Source: Archangium gephyra (GTDB lineage Bacteria > Myxococcota > Myxococcia > Myxococcales > Myxococcaceae). From it: a stretch of 64,000 nucleotides of DNA. The stretch is taken from the NCBI GenBank assembly GCA_003243425.1, contig QFQP01000024.1, positions 56,266-120,265 of the forward strand, read 5' to 3'. A program made the translations under genes and the position numbers. Under the pieces are notes generated by a model. That model worked only from the letters and a program-made list of their open reading frames with translations, had not been told where the DNA came from and ran no database searches. This document shows positions 32,474-43,100 of the stretch, in pieces. How positions within the stretch are numbered: the first letter of the stretch is position 1; every line of letters begins with the position of its first letter.

Positions 32474-33276
32474 ACTGAACGGCCGTCCATTCATTTATCT
32501 ATGCGGGCCTCGTCAGCGGCCCACTCTTCTGACGCCCTTCACGTTCTCCTCACTGACGTGAACTTGTCCCTGCGCCGTGTCGATGCGGGAGCGACATTCA
32601 CAGCGTCAGTGCACTCGGGCTGATCAACGGGACGCCTTATGTCGGCCGCAGCAACTCGACGTCGAACGGAACCAGCGCGGCGTCGATGAAGAGGTGCGAG
32701 CCACCGGCCACGTCGCTCCTCACCGTTGCGGCGCGAACGACACGTTGATCAACGCCAACACCGCGACGCTCGGCCGGAGCGAAGTGATGCTGCGTTCGCG
32801 CGACCCGGCTTCGACGCGCACGTCGGTCTGATGCACCTCACCAGTTAGGCGCGCTGCGGTTGTTTCCGTGACCTCTCGCCGGTCGCTCGAGAAATGACCG
32901 AGCGTTGCGCTCATGAGACACCTCCAGGCAACGCGTCGAAGTCGGCGTCGCGTGCTGCGCGCGCTCGAGTCCACAGCTCGCCGTTGAGTGAACACGGCCT
33001 TCAGCACCTGCGCCCATCACGCGGCTCCGCAGCACGTGCCGGAACCATGGACCGCGACGAGACGTTGACCCGCGAGCATTTCCAGCAGTGATCAGCCGCC
33101 GCACGTCACCACCCCGACACATCCAGCGGTCACACCTGAGCCCGCGCTCCATTCTGTCTGTGACATTTGCTGTCTGTGACATTTGCAAACCGCGAATGAA
33201 CCGCGCGGTCACCGTCGGTGAAAATCCGGAAGCCTTCGACGCGTTTTCGCAGCGCCCCTCACCACCTCGAGACGCC
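32474..33276 (+). other. Long gap with possible coding remnants
   Basis: About 800 bp without a supported gene. Two out-of-frame stretches look like leftovers of a protein: GLINGTPYVGRSNSTSNGT near 32615-32690 and NDTLINANTATLGRSEVMLR near 32740-32810, the latter ending in a stop at 32831. They are too short to assign. The right part holds the tandem 16-bp repeat at 33155. Confidence 0.4.
33155..33186. repeat. Two perfect tandem copies of a 16-bp repeat
   Basis: CTGTCTGTGACATTTG occurs twice head-to-tail. Each unit contains TGTC-TGT-GACA, an imperfect operator-like dyad. It lies about 90 bp upstream of the likely start of the cysteine-protease-like gene and may be regulatory. Confidence 0.6.
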
Positions 33277-34527
33277 ATGGTCATCTCCACCAGGAGGTCC
33301 TTCGATTCGGGGCCCCGCACCTCATCGCCCGCCACCCGCGCGCCGGCACCTGCGCAGCCGCAGAAGCCGTCATCACCGCTCCCCGCCTCGAAGCGCTTCG
33401 ACGAAATGTCGACGGGTAAGGGTGGTGCGCTTCGTCGCGCCATCGGCACGAAGCTCGGAGGTACTCCGGCCGCGCCCCGTCAGGTCACCGCCAGTTCGCT
33501 GCTCACCGAGAGCATCGGTGACGGCCGCGCCAATTGCCTCGAGCGCGCCTACGCCGCCGCAGGCACCACGGACCGGGTGACGTTGCTGCAAGACCGGCTC
33601 GATGCGGTCGGGCACGCGGTCATCGAAGGGCGAGACGGCAAGGTGCGCGACCCGGTGACAGGGCGGTCGTTCGCGTCGATGGACGCCTACCTCGTCGCCA
33701 ACCCGCGCTACGCGCTGCGGCCCGAAGCACAGGCGCGCGGCATTCCCCGCTCGTCGCTGGAGCGCATCTTCTCGACTGCGCCCGGTTCGCCCGCGCGCCA
33801 CGCTGCGATTGCGTCGTCAGGGCTCGCTTCGGTCGGCACCGTGCGCGTCGCCGATGTCGACCCCACGGCCGTCACGCGCGCCACGGGGGAGATCACGGGC
33901 GCCACCTCAGCGTACGATGCAGCGCGCAGCGCGGTGCAGGCGGCTGATCAGCGAATGGCCGAGGAGCTCGCGCTGCTGGGCCCGTCGCTCACCGAAGACG
34001 AGCGGAACGACTTCATCGCCGCGTTCAGAGCCGACCCGCGCTACGCCGACGTCTATGCGAACGAGGCCGCGGCGGCCGCGCACCTCGAGTCGGTGCTCGA
34101 GCAGCATCGCGACACCATCGAGGCGTACTGCGACTCCACGGCGTACGCGCACTCGCGCCCCGAGACCGATGGGCAGCTACCCGGAGCAGGCGGAGCTCTT
34201 CACCGCGCCACCACCCGCGGGCCTCGGCATGAGTCACGCGGACGCGGCCGCCTTCGCCACCGACCACACCCAGCTCTTCCTCGGCCTGGGCCCCGAAGCG
34301 CTGGCGTTCGCGGGGTCGCGAGCGAACGACTTCGTTCACGCGCTCATTCATGGTGCGCCCAGTCTGGGCTCCGAGGGCATGCGCCAGTTGATGCGGATCA
34401 TCGGGAACAAGCCCGCCGGGTGAGCTGGCAGACGTACCTGCAGCAACAGCGCGAAGCGAACATGTACCAGGGCAATCCGCTGGGGTACGCGCTGTCTACG
34501 GCGGCTCAGTACGCACCGGCGAACTGA
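33277..34527 (+). pseudogene. Papain/transglutaminase-like cysteine hydrolase with two compensating frameshifts
   Basis: From ATG 33277, a Pro/Ser/Ala-rich segment (about 10-70) is followed by DGRANCLERAYAAAG, DAVGHAVIEGRDGKVRDPVTG, giving a C87-H113-D125 triad as in papain-fold/transglutaminase-like proteins found as secreted or polymorphic-toxin-type effectors. Downstream is a helical region. Near 34165 the frame shifts: the plausible continuation (SYPEQAELFTAPPPAGLG...MRQLMRIIGNKPAG) is in the +1 frame, and near 34420 it returns to the original frame (VSWQTYLQQQREANMYQG...AAQYAPAN, stop 34527). With both shifts corrected a protein of about 417 residues results. The frame also remains open upstream to 33088, but that region is unlike protein. 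Either a recent pseudogene or assembly errors. Confidence 0.6.
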
Positions 34528-34623
34528 CGGCTCGTCCGTCGCCGCACGCGGCTCGTCGGGCGGGTCTGCGCTCTCGTCCGAGACTGCGTTCCTCCAGGGG
34601 AACGAGGTGCTTATTCACTCGCC

Positions 34624-35910
34624 GTGAAGACGCTCTTCGTCAGCCTGTTGCTGCTCGGCGGAACCGCGGTCGCGGAAGAGCACCTGACGCTCGCTGATGC
34701 GCTCAAGATGGCGCGGGACAACCACCCGACGCTGCAGAACGCCGAAGCGACGCTCGAGGTGATGAAGGCCCGCCAGTGGCAGGCCATGGGCCCGCTGCTC
34801 CCGCAGATCAACGCCACGGCGCAGTACCTGCGCGCGCAGGGCACGTACTCGCGCGTGAGCGGCGGTGGCGCGGGCGCTCCGGCGACCGCGGTGCCCTCGA
34901 ACCTCTTCAGCTTCGGGCTCAGCGGCTCGCAGCTGCTGTGGGACTTCGGGGTCATCGAGCGCTTCCGCGCGGCCGGCTACGTGAAAGAGGCGCAGGAGGC
35001 GACGGTGCGCGCCACCGAGCTGCAGATCTCCCTCGGCGTTCGGCGCGCGTACTTCGCGGCCTCGGCGCAGCTCACGTTGATGAAGGTGTACGAGCAGATC
35101 ATCGACAACGCCGCCATTCACGTGCGCGAAATCGAAGGGCTGGCGTCGGCCTCGCAGCGCACCGCCATCGACGTGGCCCAGGCGAAGACGCAGGTGGCGA
35201 ACGCGAGGCTCAACTTCATCAACGCGCGCAACGCGTACCAGGTGGCGCTCGCGAACCTCAACGCCGCCATCGGCGCGCGCGAGACGCATCAATGGGTCAT
35301 CGACGAACTGCAGCTCGGGCCCATCGAGGGAGAAGAAGACTCGCTCGACAACCTCGTGAAGCGGGCCGTGGAGTCGCGGCCGGAAATCGTGAGCCTCCGC
35401 CGCACCGAGCAGGCGTGGGCTGCGCAGTCACTCGCGGCGGTCGGTGGCTACATGCCGACGCTCTCGCTCACCGGCGCCATCTCGGAGGCAGGGCAGAACA
35501 TCGAAGCGCTGGGCTTCAACTGGAGCTTCGGGGTGCTGCTCAACTGGAACCTGGTGAACGGCGGCGTGACCACCGGCCTCTTCCGCGAAGCGCTGCACCA
35601 GAAAGAAGCGACGCAGGCGCTGCTCGACGTGCAGTTGCTGCAGGTGCGCGTCGACGTGGAGACCGCGCAGGCCACCATTCGCAACCAGGCCGCCGCGGTG
35701 GAGGCAGCGCAGGTCGCGGTCGACGCTGCGACGGCGCAGCTCAAGCTGGCCGAAGCGCAGCTCAAGGTGGGGCTCGGTACGACCATCGTGCTCTCCGATG
35801 CGCAGCTGCAGTTCACCAACGCGAACAGCCTGCTGGTGCAGGCGCAATTCAACCTCTCGACCGCCCGCGCGCAGTTGTTGGCCGCGCTGGGAGTTCCGAA
35901 TGACCAGTGA
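34624..35910 (+). CDS. TolC-family outer-membrane efflux protein
   Basis: A 428-residue protein from GTG 34624. MKTLFVSLLLLGGTAVAE is a signal peptide, followed by two TolC repeats (HLTLADALKMARDNHPTLQNAEATLEVMKARQWQAMGPLLPQINATAQY; later RAVESRPEIVSLRRTEQAWAAQSLAAVGGYMPTLSLTGA). Helical hairpins rich in Ala/Gln form the periplasmic tunnel. It is the first gene of the efflux operon tolC-MFP-RND-RND. It overlaps the membrane-fusion-protein gene by 11 bp. It should provide the exit duct for the two RND pumps downstream. Confidence 0.92.
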   Translation: MKTLFVSLLLLGGTAVAEEHLTLADALKMARDNHPTLQNAEATLEVMKARQWQAMGPLLPQINATAQYLRAQGTYSRVSGGGAGAPATAVPSNLFSFGLSGSQLLWDFGVIERFRAAGYVKEAQEATVRATELQISLGVRRAYFAASAQLTLMKVYEQIIDNAAIHVREIEGLASASQRTAIDVAQAKTQVANARLNFINARNAYQVALANLNAAIGARETHQWVIDELQLGPIEGEEDSLDNLVKRAVESRPEIVSLRRTEQAWAAQSLAAVGGYMPTLSLTGAISEAGQNIEALGFNWSFGVLLNWNLVNGGVTTGLFREALHQKEATQALLDVQLLQVRVDVETAQATIRNQAAAVEAAQVAVDAATAQLKLAEAQLKVGLGTTIVLSDAQLQFTNANSLLVQAQFNLSTARAQLLAALGVPNDQ

Positions 35911-37078
35911 AGTGAAGCCCCGTTCGTCCCGACGGTGGTTGGCGGGTGTGGTGGTGCTGCTCGCGGTCATCGCGGGCGTCATCTTCTTCGTGAGTCGTCA
36001 GGGCAGACCGGCGGGCAAGGCCGGTGGCAAGGGCGGCGCGATGCCCGAGCGCAAGGTGCCGGTGCTCGTCGAGACCGTGCAGCGCAGAGACGTGCCCATC
36101 GTGCTCGAAGGCCTCGGCACGGTGACGCCGCTGGCGACCGTGCAGGTGCGCAGCCAGGTGAGCGGCCGCCTGATGAAGCTGTCGTTCGAGGAAGGGCAGC
36201 CGGTGAAGAAGGACCAGGTGCTCGCCGAGCTCGACCTGCGCCCGTTCAAGATCGCCGTGCAGCAGGCCGAGGCCACGCTCAAGCGCGACGCGGCGTCGTT
36301 GCGGAACGCGCGGCTGCTGCTCGAGCGGAACCTGCAGTTGAAGGAGCAGCAGCTGGTGCCCCAACAGACGGTCGATGATCAGCAGACGCTGGTGGACCAA
36401 TGGCTCGGCACCACCGGCATCGACGAAGCGGCGGTGGCCGCAGCCAGGTTGAACCTCGAGTTCGCGCACGTCATCTCGCCGGTCGACGGCATCGCGGGCA
36501 TTCGGCAGATCGACGTCGGCAACCTCGTCACCCCGCAAGACCCGCTGGGCATCGTGACGGTGACGCAGCTCGACCCGATCTCCGTGGTGTTCACCGTGCC
36601 GCAAGACGAGCTGGAGCGGTTGCACGCCGCGATGGGCGGCAAGGCGCCGCAGGTCGAGGCGTGGTCTCGCGACGGCGCGAAGCTGGTGTCGACCGGTGAG
36701 CTCACCGTCATCGACAACCAGGTGAACGCGACCACCGGCACCCTGCGGCTGCGCGCGATGTTCGACAACGCCAACCGCACGTTGTGGCCCAACCAGTTCG
36801 TGAAGGCGCGGCTCACCGTCGAAGAAAAGAAGGACGCCCTGGTGGTGCCCGCCGCCGCGATTCAGCGCGGGCCCGACGGCGCGTTCGTGTACCTCGCGAA
36901 AGACGACAACACCGCCGAGCTGCGCAAGGTGGAGGTCGACCTCATCACCGGCCAGACCGCGCTCATGAAGTCGGGGCTCGAAGAAGGTGACCGCGTCATC
37001 ACCGACGGTCAGGCGCAGTTGAAGCCGGGTGCGAGCATCGAAGTGCGGCAGGGGAGAGGAATCGCGGGTGCGCAATGA
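35900..37078 (+). CDS. RND efflux membrane fusion protein (MdtA-like)
   Basis: A 392-residue protein. RRWLAGVVVLLAVIAGVIFFVSR is a membrane anchor, then a Gly-rich linker, then the barrel-sandwich hybrid (VRSQVSGRLMKLSFEEGQPVKKDQVLAELD), an alpha hairpin (about 110-160), the second lipoyl half (ISPVDGIAGIRQIDVGNLVTP), a beta barrel and the membrane-proximal domain (VVPAAAIQRGPDGAFVYLA). It bridges TolC and the RND proteins. The start overlaps the tolC end by 11 bp, and its stop overlaps the next start (ATGA). Confidence 0.93.
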   Translation: MTSEVKPRSSRRWLAGVVVLLAVIAGVIFFVSRQGRPAGKAGGKGGAMPERKVPVLVETVQRRDVPIVLEGLGTVTPLATVQVRSQVSGRLMKLSFEEGQPVKKDQVLAELDLRPFKIAVQQAEATLKRDAASLRNARLLLERNLQLKEQQLVPQQTVDDQQTLVDQWLGTTGIDEAAVAAARLNLEFAHVISPVDGIAGIRQIDVGNLVTPQDPLGIVTVTQLDPISVVFTVPQDELERLHAAMGGKAPQVEAWSRDGAKLVSTGELTVIDNQVNATTGTLRLRAMFDNANRTLWPNQFVKARLTVEEKKDALVVPAAAIQRGPDGAFVYLAKDDNTAELRKVEVDLITGQTALMKSGLEEGDRVITDGQAQLKPGASIEVRQGRGIAGAQ

Positions 37079-40000
37079 GCATCAGCGACCCGTTCATTCA
37101 GCGGCCGATCGCCACCACGCTGCTGACCATCGGCCTCGTCATCGCGGGCGTCGTCGCGTTTCGTGAGCTGCCCGTCGCGGCGCTGCCGCAGGTCGACTAC
37201 CCCACCATCGTGGTGTCGACGCAGTTGCCGGGCGCGAGCGCCGAGACGATGGCCAGCTCGGTCACCACGCCGCTCGAGCGGCAGTTCGGCCAGGTGCCGT
37301 CGATGGCGCAGATGACGTCGGTCTCGAGCCAGGGCAGCTCGCAGATCACCCTGCAGTTCGAGTTGGACCGCAGCATCGACTCGGCCGAGCAGGACGTGCA
37401 GGCCGCCATCAACGCGGCGACCAGCGTGTTGCCCGCCACGCTCCCCGCGCCGCCGACGTACAGCAAGTCGAACCCCGCCGACGCGCCGATTCTCACCATC
37501 GCGCTGTCGTCTGATTCGTTGTCGTTGCCCGAGGTGAACGACCAGGCCGACAGCGTGCTCGCGCAGAAGATCTCACAGGTGCCCGGCGTGGGCCTCGTGA
37601 CCCTGAACGGCGCGCAGAAGCCCGCGGTGCGAATTCAGGTCGACCCCTCGTCGCTCGCCGGCACCAACCTCACGCTCGAAGACGTGCGCACGGCCATCGT
37701 GGCGGCGAACGTGAACCAGCCCAAGGGCACCATCGACGGGCCACGGCAGGCGTACACGCTGGCGGCCGACGATCAGCTCACGAGCGCCGCGCAGTTCAAG
37801 CCGCTGGTGCTCGCGTGGCGCAACGGCTCGCCCATTCGCCTGCAGGACGTGGCGGCGGTGAAAGACGGCGTCGAGAACGACGCCCTCGCCGGTTGGGCCA
37901 ACGAGAAGCGCGCCATCATTCTCAACGTTCAGCGGCAGCCGGGCGCCAACGTCATCGAGGTCGCCGACCGCGTGAAGGCCTTGTTGCCGCAGCTCGAAGC
38001 GTCGCTGCCGCAGGGCCTGCAGGTGCACGTGTTGTCAGACCGCACCGAGACGGTTCGCGCGTCGGTCGAAGACGTGGAGTTCACGCTCGCGCTCACCATC
38101 GGCCTGGTGGTGCTCGTCATCTACGCGTTCCTGCGAAATTGGCGCGCGACGCTGATTCCCAGCATCACGGTGCCGCTCTCGCTCGTGGGCACGTTCGGGT
38201 TGATGTACCTGTTCGGCTTTTCGCTCAACAACCTGTCGCTGATGGCGCTGACCATCTCGACCGGCTTCGTGGTCGACGACGCCATCGTGATGCTCGAGAA
38301 CATCGCGCGCTACGTCGAAGAAGGTGAGGCGCCACTGGCCGCCGCGAAGAAGGGCGCCAGGCAGATCGGCTTCACCATCGTGTCGCTCACGGTGTCGCTC
38401 ATCGCCGTGCTGATTCCGCTGTTGTTCATGGGCGGGCTCATCGGCCGCCTGTTCCGCGAGTTCGCCCTCACCTTGAGCGCGGCGATCGCGGTGTCGGCGG
38501 TGTTGTCGCTGACGCTCACGCCGACCATGGCGGCGCACCTGCTCAAGCCCGAGCCGCCGCCCGAGCAACGCGGCACCTTCTACAAGTGGTCCGAAGCGGC
38601 CTTCGAGTGGATGCTCGCCTGGTACAAGCGCGGGCTGGTCGTCGTCTTCAGGCACCAGACGCTGACGTTGCTGGTCACCGTGGCCACCATCGCGCTCACG
38701 GTGGTCCTCACCATCGTCATCCCCAAGGGCTTCTTTCCCATTCAGGACACGGGGTCGATCATCGGCGTGACCGAGGGCCCGAATGACGCGTCGTTCGCGC
38801 GCATGGTCGAGCTGCAGGAGCAGGTCATCGACGTCGTCCGCAAGGACCCCGGCGTCGCCGACGTCGCGGCGTTCATCGGCGCTGACGGCACCAACCCCAC
38901 CACCAACTCCGGGCGCTTGAACATCACGCTCAAGCCGCGCGGCGACCGCGACGACGACGCCGAGGCCATCATCACCCGGCTCAACGAGCGCCTGGGTCAC
39001 GTCACCGGCATCAGCGTGTTCCTGCAGGCCGCGCAGGACCTGCAGTTGGACAACCGGCTCTCGCGCACGCAGTTTCAGTACACGCTCGAGTCGGCCGACG
39101 GCGACGAGCTGGAGCGCACGGCGCCGGCGTTGCTGGAGCGAATGGCGCAATTGCCCGAGCTGCGCGACGTCACCAGCGACGCGCAACAACGTGGGCCGGT
39201 GACGCGCCTGATGATCGACCGCGACACCGCGGCGCGCCTGGGCATCGCCACCCGCGTCATCGACGACACGCTGTACGACGCGTTCGGCCAGCGGCAGATC
39301 TCCACCATCTTCACGCAGCTCAACCTGTACCGCGTGATTCTCGAGGTGACGCCCTCGTACGCGGGCGACGCCGATTCGCTCAGCTCGCTGTTCGTGAAGT
39401 CTGCCGACGGCACGCCCATCGCGCTGTCGCAGATCGTCCGCATCGAGCACGACGACGCGCCGCTGGTGCTCTCGCACCAGGGTCAGTTCCGCAGCATCAC
39501 CATCTCGTTCAACGTGGCGCCGGGCACGTCACTGGGTCAGGCCGTCGACGCCATCGAACGCGTGCGCGAACAGCTCGACATGCCGCCGTCGGTGCACTCC
39601 ACGATGCAGGGCGCGGCGAAGGCCTTCCGCGATTCACTGGCCAGCGAGCCGCTGTTGATCCTCGCGGCGTTGATCACCGTCTACATCGTGCTCGGCGTGC
39701 TCTACGAGAGCTTCATTCACCCCATCACCATTCTGTCGACGCTGCCGTCTGCCGGCGTGGGCGCGTACCTGGCGCTCATCGTGTGCGGCGCCGATTTTTC
39801 GGTCATCGCGCTCATCGGCATCGTGCTGCTCATCGGCATCGTGAAGAAGAACGCCATCATGATGATCGACTTCGCGCTCGAAGCCGAACGCGACCATGGC
39901 AAGTCGCCGGAGGAGTCGATCTTCGAGGCATGTCTGCTGCGCTTCCGCCCCATCATGATGACCACCATGGCGGCGCTGCTCGGCGGCGTGCCGTTGGCGT

Positions 40001-40185
40001 TCGGTTCGGGGACCGGTTCTGAGCTTCGCCGGCCGCTCGGCATCACCATCGTGGGTGGGCTGCTCGTGTCGCAGGTGCTGACGCTCTACACGACGCCCAT
40101 CATCTACCTGTTCATGGACCGTCTCTCGCAGCGGCTGGGCACGAAGAAGACGACGCCTTCGCGCGCGCAGGAGGCGTTGTCATGA
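37075..40185 (+). CDS. RND multidrug efflux permease (MdtB-like)
   Basis: A 1036-residue HAE-type RND transporter. It begins MSISDPFIQRPIATTLLTIGLVIAGVVAFRELPVAALPQVDYPTI. The TM4 proton-relay region is ISTGFVVDDAIVMLENIARY with the Asp-Asp pair; GFTIVSLTVSLIAVLIPLLFMGG (TM6) and the C-terminal duplicate YIVLGVLYESFIHPITILSTLPSAGVG are family hallmarks. Proton-driven export of drugs, bile-salt-like or siderophore molecules is expected. The gene overlaps the next RND gene by ATGA; MdtB and MdtC form a heterotrimer in enterobacteria, and this layout suggests the same. Confidence 0.94.
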   Translation: MSISDPFIQRPIATTLLTIGLVIAGVVAFRELPVAALPQVDYPTIVVSTQLPGASAETMASSVTTPLERQFGQVPSMAQMTSVSSQGSSQITLQFELDRSIDSAEQDVQAAINAATSVLPATLPAPPTYSKSNPADAPILTIALSSDSLSLPEVNDQADSVLAQKISQVPGVGLVTLNGAQKPAVRIQVDPSSLAGTNLTLEDVRTAIVAANVNQPKGTIDGPRQAYTLAADDQLTSAAQFKPLVLAWRNGSPIRLQDVAAVKDGVENDALAGWANEKRAIILNVQRQPGANVIEVADRVKALLPQLEASLPQGLQVHVLSDRTETVRASVEDVEFTLALTIGLVVLVIYAFLRNWRATLIPSITVPLSLVGTFGLMYLFGFSLNNLSLMALTISTGFVVDDAIVMLENIARYVEEGEAPLAAAKKGARQIGFTIVSLTVSLIAVLIPLLFMGGLIGRLFREFALTLSAAIAVSAVLSLTLTPTMAAHLLKPEPPPEQRGTFYKWSEAAFEWMLAWYKRGLVVVFRHQTLTLLVTVATIALTVVLTIVIPKGFFPIQDTGSIIGVTEGPNDASFARMVELQEQVIDVVRKDPGVADVAAFIGADGTNPTTNSGRLNITLKPRGDRDDDAEAIITRLNERLGHVTGISVFLQAAQDLQLDNRLSRTQFQYTLESADGDELERTAPALLERMAQLPELRDVTSDAQQRGPVTRLMIDRDTAARLGIATRVIDDTLYDAFGQRQISTIFTQLNLYRVILEVTPSYAGDADSLSSLFVKSADGTPIALSQIVRIEHDDAPLVLSHQGQFRSITISFNVAPGTSLGQAVDAIERVREQLDMPPSVHSTMQGAAKAFRDSLASEPLLILAALITVYIVLGVLYESFIHPITILSTLPSAGVGAYLALIVCGADFSVIALIGIVLLIGIVKKNAIMMIDFALEAERDHGKSPEESIFEACLLRFRPIMMTTMAALLGGVPLAFGSGTGSELRRPLGITIVGGLLVSQVLTLYTTPIIYLFMDRLSQRLGTKKTTPSRAQEALS

Positions 40186-43100
40186 GCGGCTCGGAACCCG
40201 CCGGCGTCTCATCGGCGGGCGTGAGGAGCCGGAGCGCAGCGGAGGGTCCGCCGCGAGACGCGACAGGGAGAAGCAGCGGGATCTCCGAGCCCTTCATCAA
40301 GCGGCCCATCGCGACCACGTTGCTCGCGGTGGCGGTGCTGCTCGCGGGCGGGGTCGGCTACTTCGTGTTGCCCGTCGCGCCGTTGCCGCGCTTCGACATG
40401 CCGACCATCAACGTGAGCGCGAACCTCCCCGGCGCGTCTCCAGAGACGATGGCCTCGGCGGTGGCGACGCCGCTCGAGCGGCGCTTCGGCCGCATCGCCG
40501 GTCTCTCGGAGATGACGTCGCAGAGCTCGCTGGGCACGACGAGCATCACGCTGCAGTTCAACCTGGATCGCGACGTCGATTCAGCTGCGCGCGACGTGCA
40601 GGCCGCCATCAACGCTGCGTCTGCGGAGCTGCCGACCAACCTCCCGTTTCGCCCGAACTATCGGAAGGTGAACCCCGCCGACGCGCCGATTCTCATCTTG
40701 TCGATGACGTCGGACACCATCGCCCTGCCGCAGTTGTTCGACCAGGCGAACACCTACCTCGCGCAGAAGATCGCCCAGGTCGAAGGCGTCGGTCAGGTGT
40801 TCGTCGGTGGTGGTCAGCAACCAGCGGTGCGCATTCAGGCTGATCCATACGCGCTCGCGAGCGCGGGGCTCACGCTCGAAGACATTCGCACCACGGTCGG
40901 GGCGGCCACCGCGAACCTCCCGAAGGGCACGTTCGAAGCCGGGTCGCGGCAGTCGGCGGTGGTGGCGAATGATCAGCTCTTCGGCGCCGAGGCGTGGAAG
41001 CCCATCGTGCTCACCGCGAAGGACGGCACCATCGTTCGGCTCACCGACGTCGCGAAGGTGTTCGACGACGTCGAGAACGGCCGCGCCGCCGCGTGGACGA
41101 ACGGTAAGCGCTCGGTGCAGTTGATGATCCGCCGGCAGCCGGGCGCCAACATCATCGAGACCATCGAGCGCATCAAAGCGCTGCTGCCGGAGTTCGCCCA
41201 GTCGCTGTCGCCCGCGGTGAACCTCGAGGTGTCGCTCGACAAGAGCCAGACGATTCGCGCCTCGGTGGAAGACGTGGAGTTCACGCTGGTGCTCTCGGTG
41301 GTGCTGGTCGTCGCCGTGGTGTTCGTGTTCCTGCGCTCGCTGCGCGCCACGGCGATTCCTTCGGTCGCGGTGCCGCTGTCGTTGATGGGCACGTTCGGGG
41401 TGATGGCGCTGCTCGACTTCTCGCTCAACAACCTGTCGCTGATGGCGCTCACCATCTCGACCGGCTTCGTGGTCGACGACGCCATCGTGGTGACCGAGAA
41501 CATCGCGCGCTTCATCGAAGCCGGTGAAGACCCTCGCAAGGCGGCGCTGAAGGGCGCGAAGCAGATCGGCTTCACCATCATCAGCATCACGGTGTCGCTG
41601 CTCGCGGTGTTCATTCCGTTGCTGCTCATGGGCGGCATCGTCGGCCGCCTGTTCCGCGAGTTCGCCATCACCCTGGCCGTCGCCATCTCGGTGTCGGCGC
41701 TGGTGTCGCTCACGCTCACGCCCATGATGTGCGCGCAGTTGCTCAAGCACGGGCACGGCAGCGGCACCTTCGTGGGCCGCTGGCTCGAGCGCGGCTTCGA
41801 CGCCATCGTTCGTGGCTACGAGCACGGCCTCAAGTGGGTGCTCGACCACACGGCGCTGATGCTGGGGGTGACGTTCGCGACCATGGGCCTCGCGGTGTTC
41901 CTCTTCATTCAGATTCCCAAGGGCCTCTTTCCGCAGCAGGACACGGGGCAGCTGCAGGGCATGACCGAAGGGCCGCAAGACACGTCGTTCGCGTCGATGA
42001 AGGAGCGCGTGGAGCGCGTCATCGAGGTACTCAAGGACGAGCCCACGTTCAGCCACCTGGTGGTGTTCATGGGCGGGGGGCCCGGTGGCGGCGGCAATAC
42101 GAGCGGCTTCTTCGTGGCGTTGAAGCCGCGCCCCGACGAGCGCACCGAGACCGCTGATCAGATCATCAATCGCCTGCGGCCGAAGCTCGCGAAGATTCAG
42201 GGCGCGAACGTGTTCCTGCAGGCCGCGCAGGACCTCCGCGTCGGCGGCCGTTCAGCGCGCACGCAGTACCAGTACACGTTGCAGACCCCGAGCCTCGAAG
42301 ACCTGCGGGAGTGGGCGCCGAAGCTCCAGGAGGCGATGAAGAAGCTGCCGGAGCTGAAGGACGTGAACTCCGACGCGCAGAGTTCGGGCTTGCAGCTGTC
42401 GTTCTTGATGGATCGCGACACCGCCTCGCGGCTCGGAGTGACGCCCGCGGCCATCGACAACACGCTCTATGACGCCTTCGGGCAGCGGCAGATCGCGGTG
42501 ACCTACGCCGACCGCAATCAGTACCGCGTGGTGCTCGAGGTGCCGCCCGAGCTCCAGCAGGGGCCTGAAGGCATCAAGGCGCTGTTCGTGCGCGCGGCCG
42601 ACGGTGGCCTGGTGCCGTTGACGCAGCTGGGCCGCATCGAGCCGGGGTCATTGCCGCTGAGCATCAATCACCAGGGGCAGTTTCCGGCGACGACGTTGAG
42701 CTTCAACCTCGCTCCGAACGTGGCGCTGGGTGACGCGGTGAAGGCGATTCGCGCGGCGGAGCTGAGCATCGGCATGCCGGCGTCGATTCGTGCGGGCTTC
42801 ATGGGCACGGCGCAGGCGTTCAATGACTCGCTCGCGTCGCAGCCGCTGCTGATCATGATGGCGCTGGTGGTCGTCTACATCGTGCTCGGCGTGCTCTACG
42901 AGAGCTTCATTCACCCCATCACCATTCTGTCGACGCTGCCGTCAGCGGGCGTCGGGGCGTTGATCGCGCTGCAGCTCGCGAACATCGAGCTCACCATCGT
43001 GGCGATGGTCGGGCTCATCCTGCTCATCGGCATCGTGAAGAAGAACGCCATCATGATGATCGACTTCGCGATCGAGGCCGAGCGTGACGAGGGCCTGAGC

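Noticed and set aside
32577..32831. 84-codon plus-strand frame in the gap after ompA
   Set aside because: Composition is uneven and protein-like stretches occur in different frames; no ribosome site. Treated as possible remnant, not a gene.
33155..33187. Possible sigma-54 promoter in the tandem TGTGACATTTGC repeat
   Set aside because: Spacing between the would-be -24 and -12 elements is too short for sigma-54.
38035..42056. Long minus-strand frames (about 480 codons each) across the RND efflux genes
   Set aside because: Antisense shadows: they mirror each other because the two pumps are paralogues, and contain no recognisable domain.
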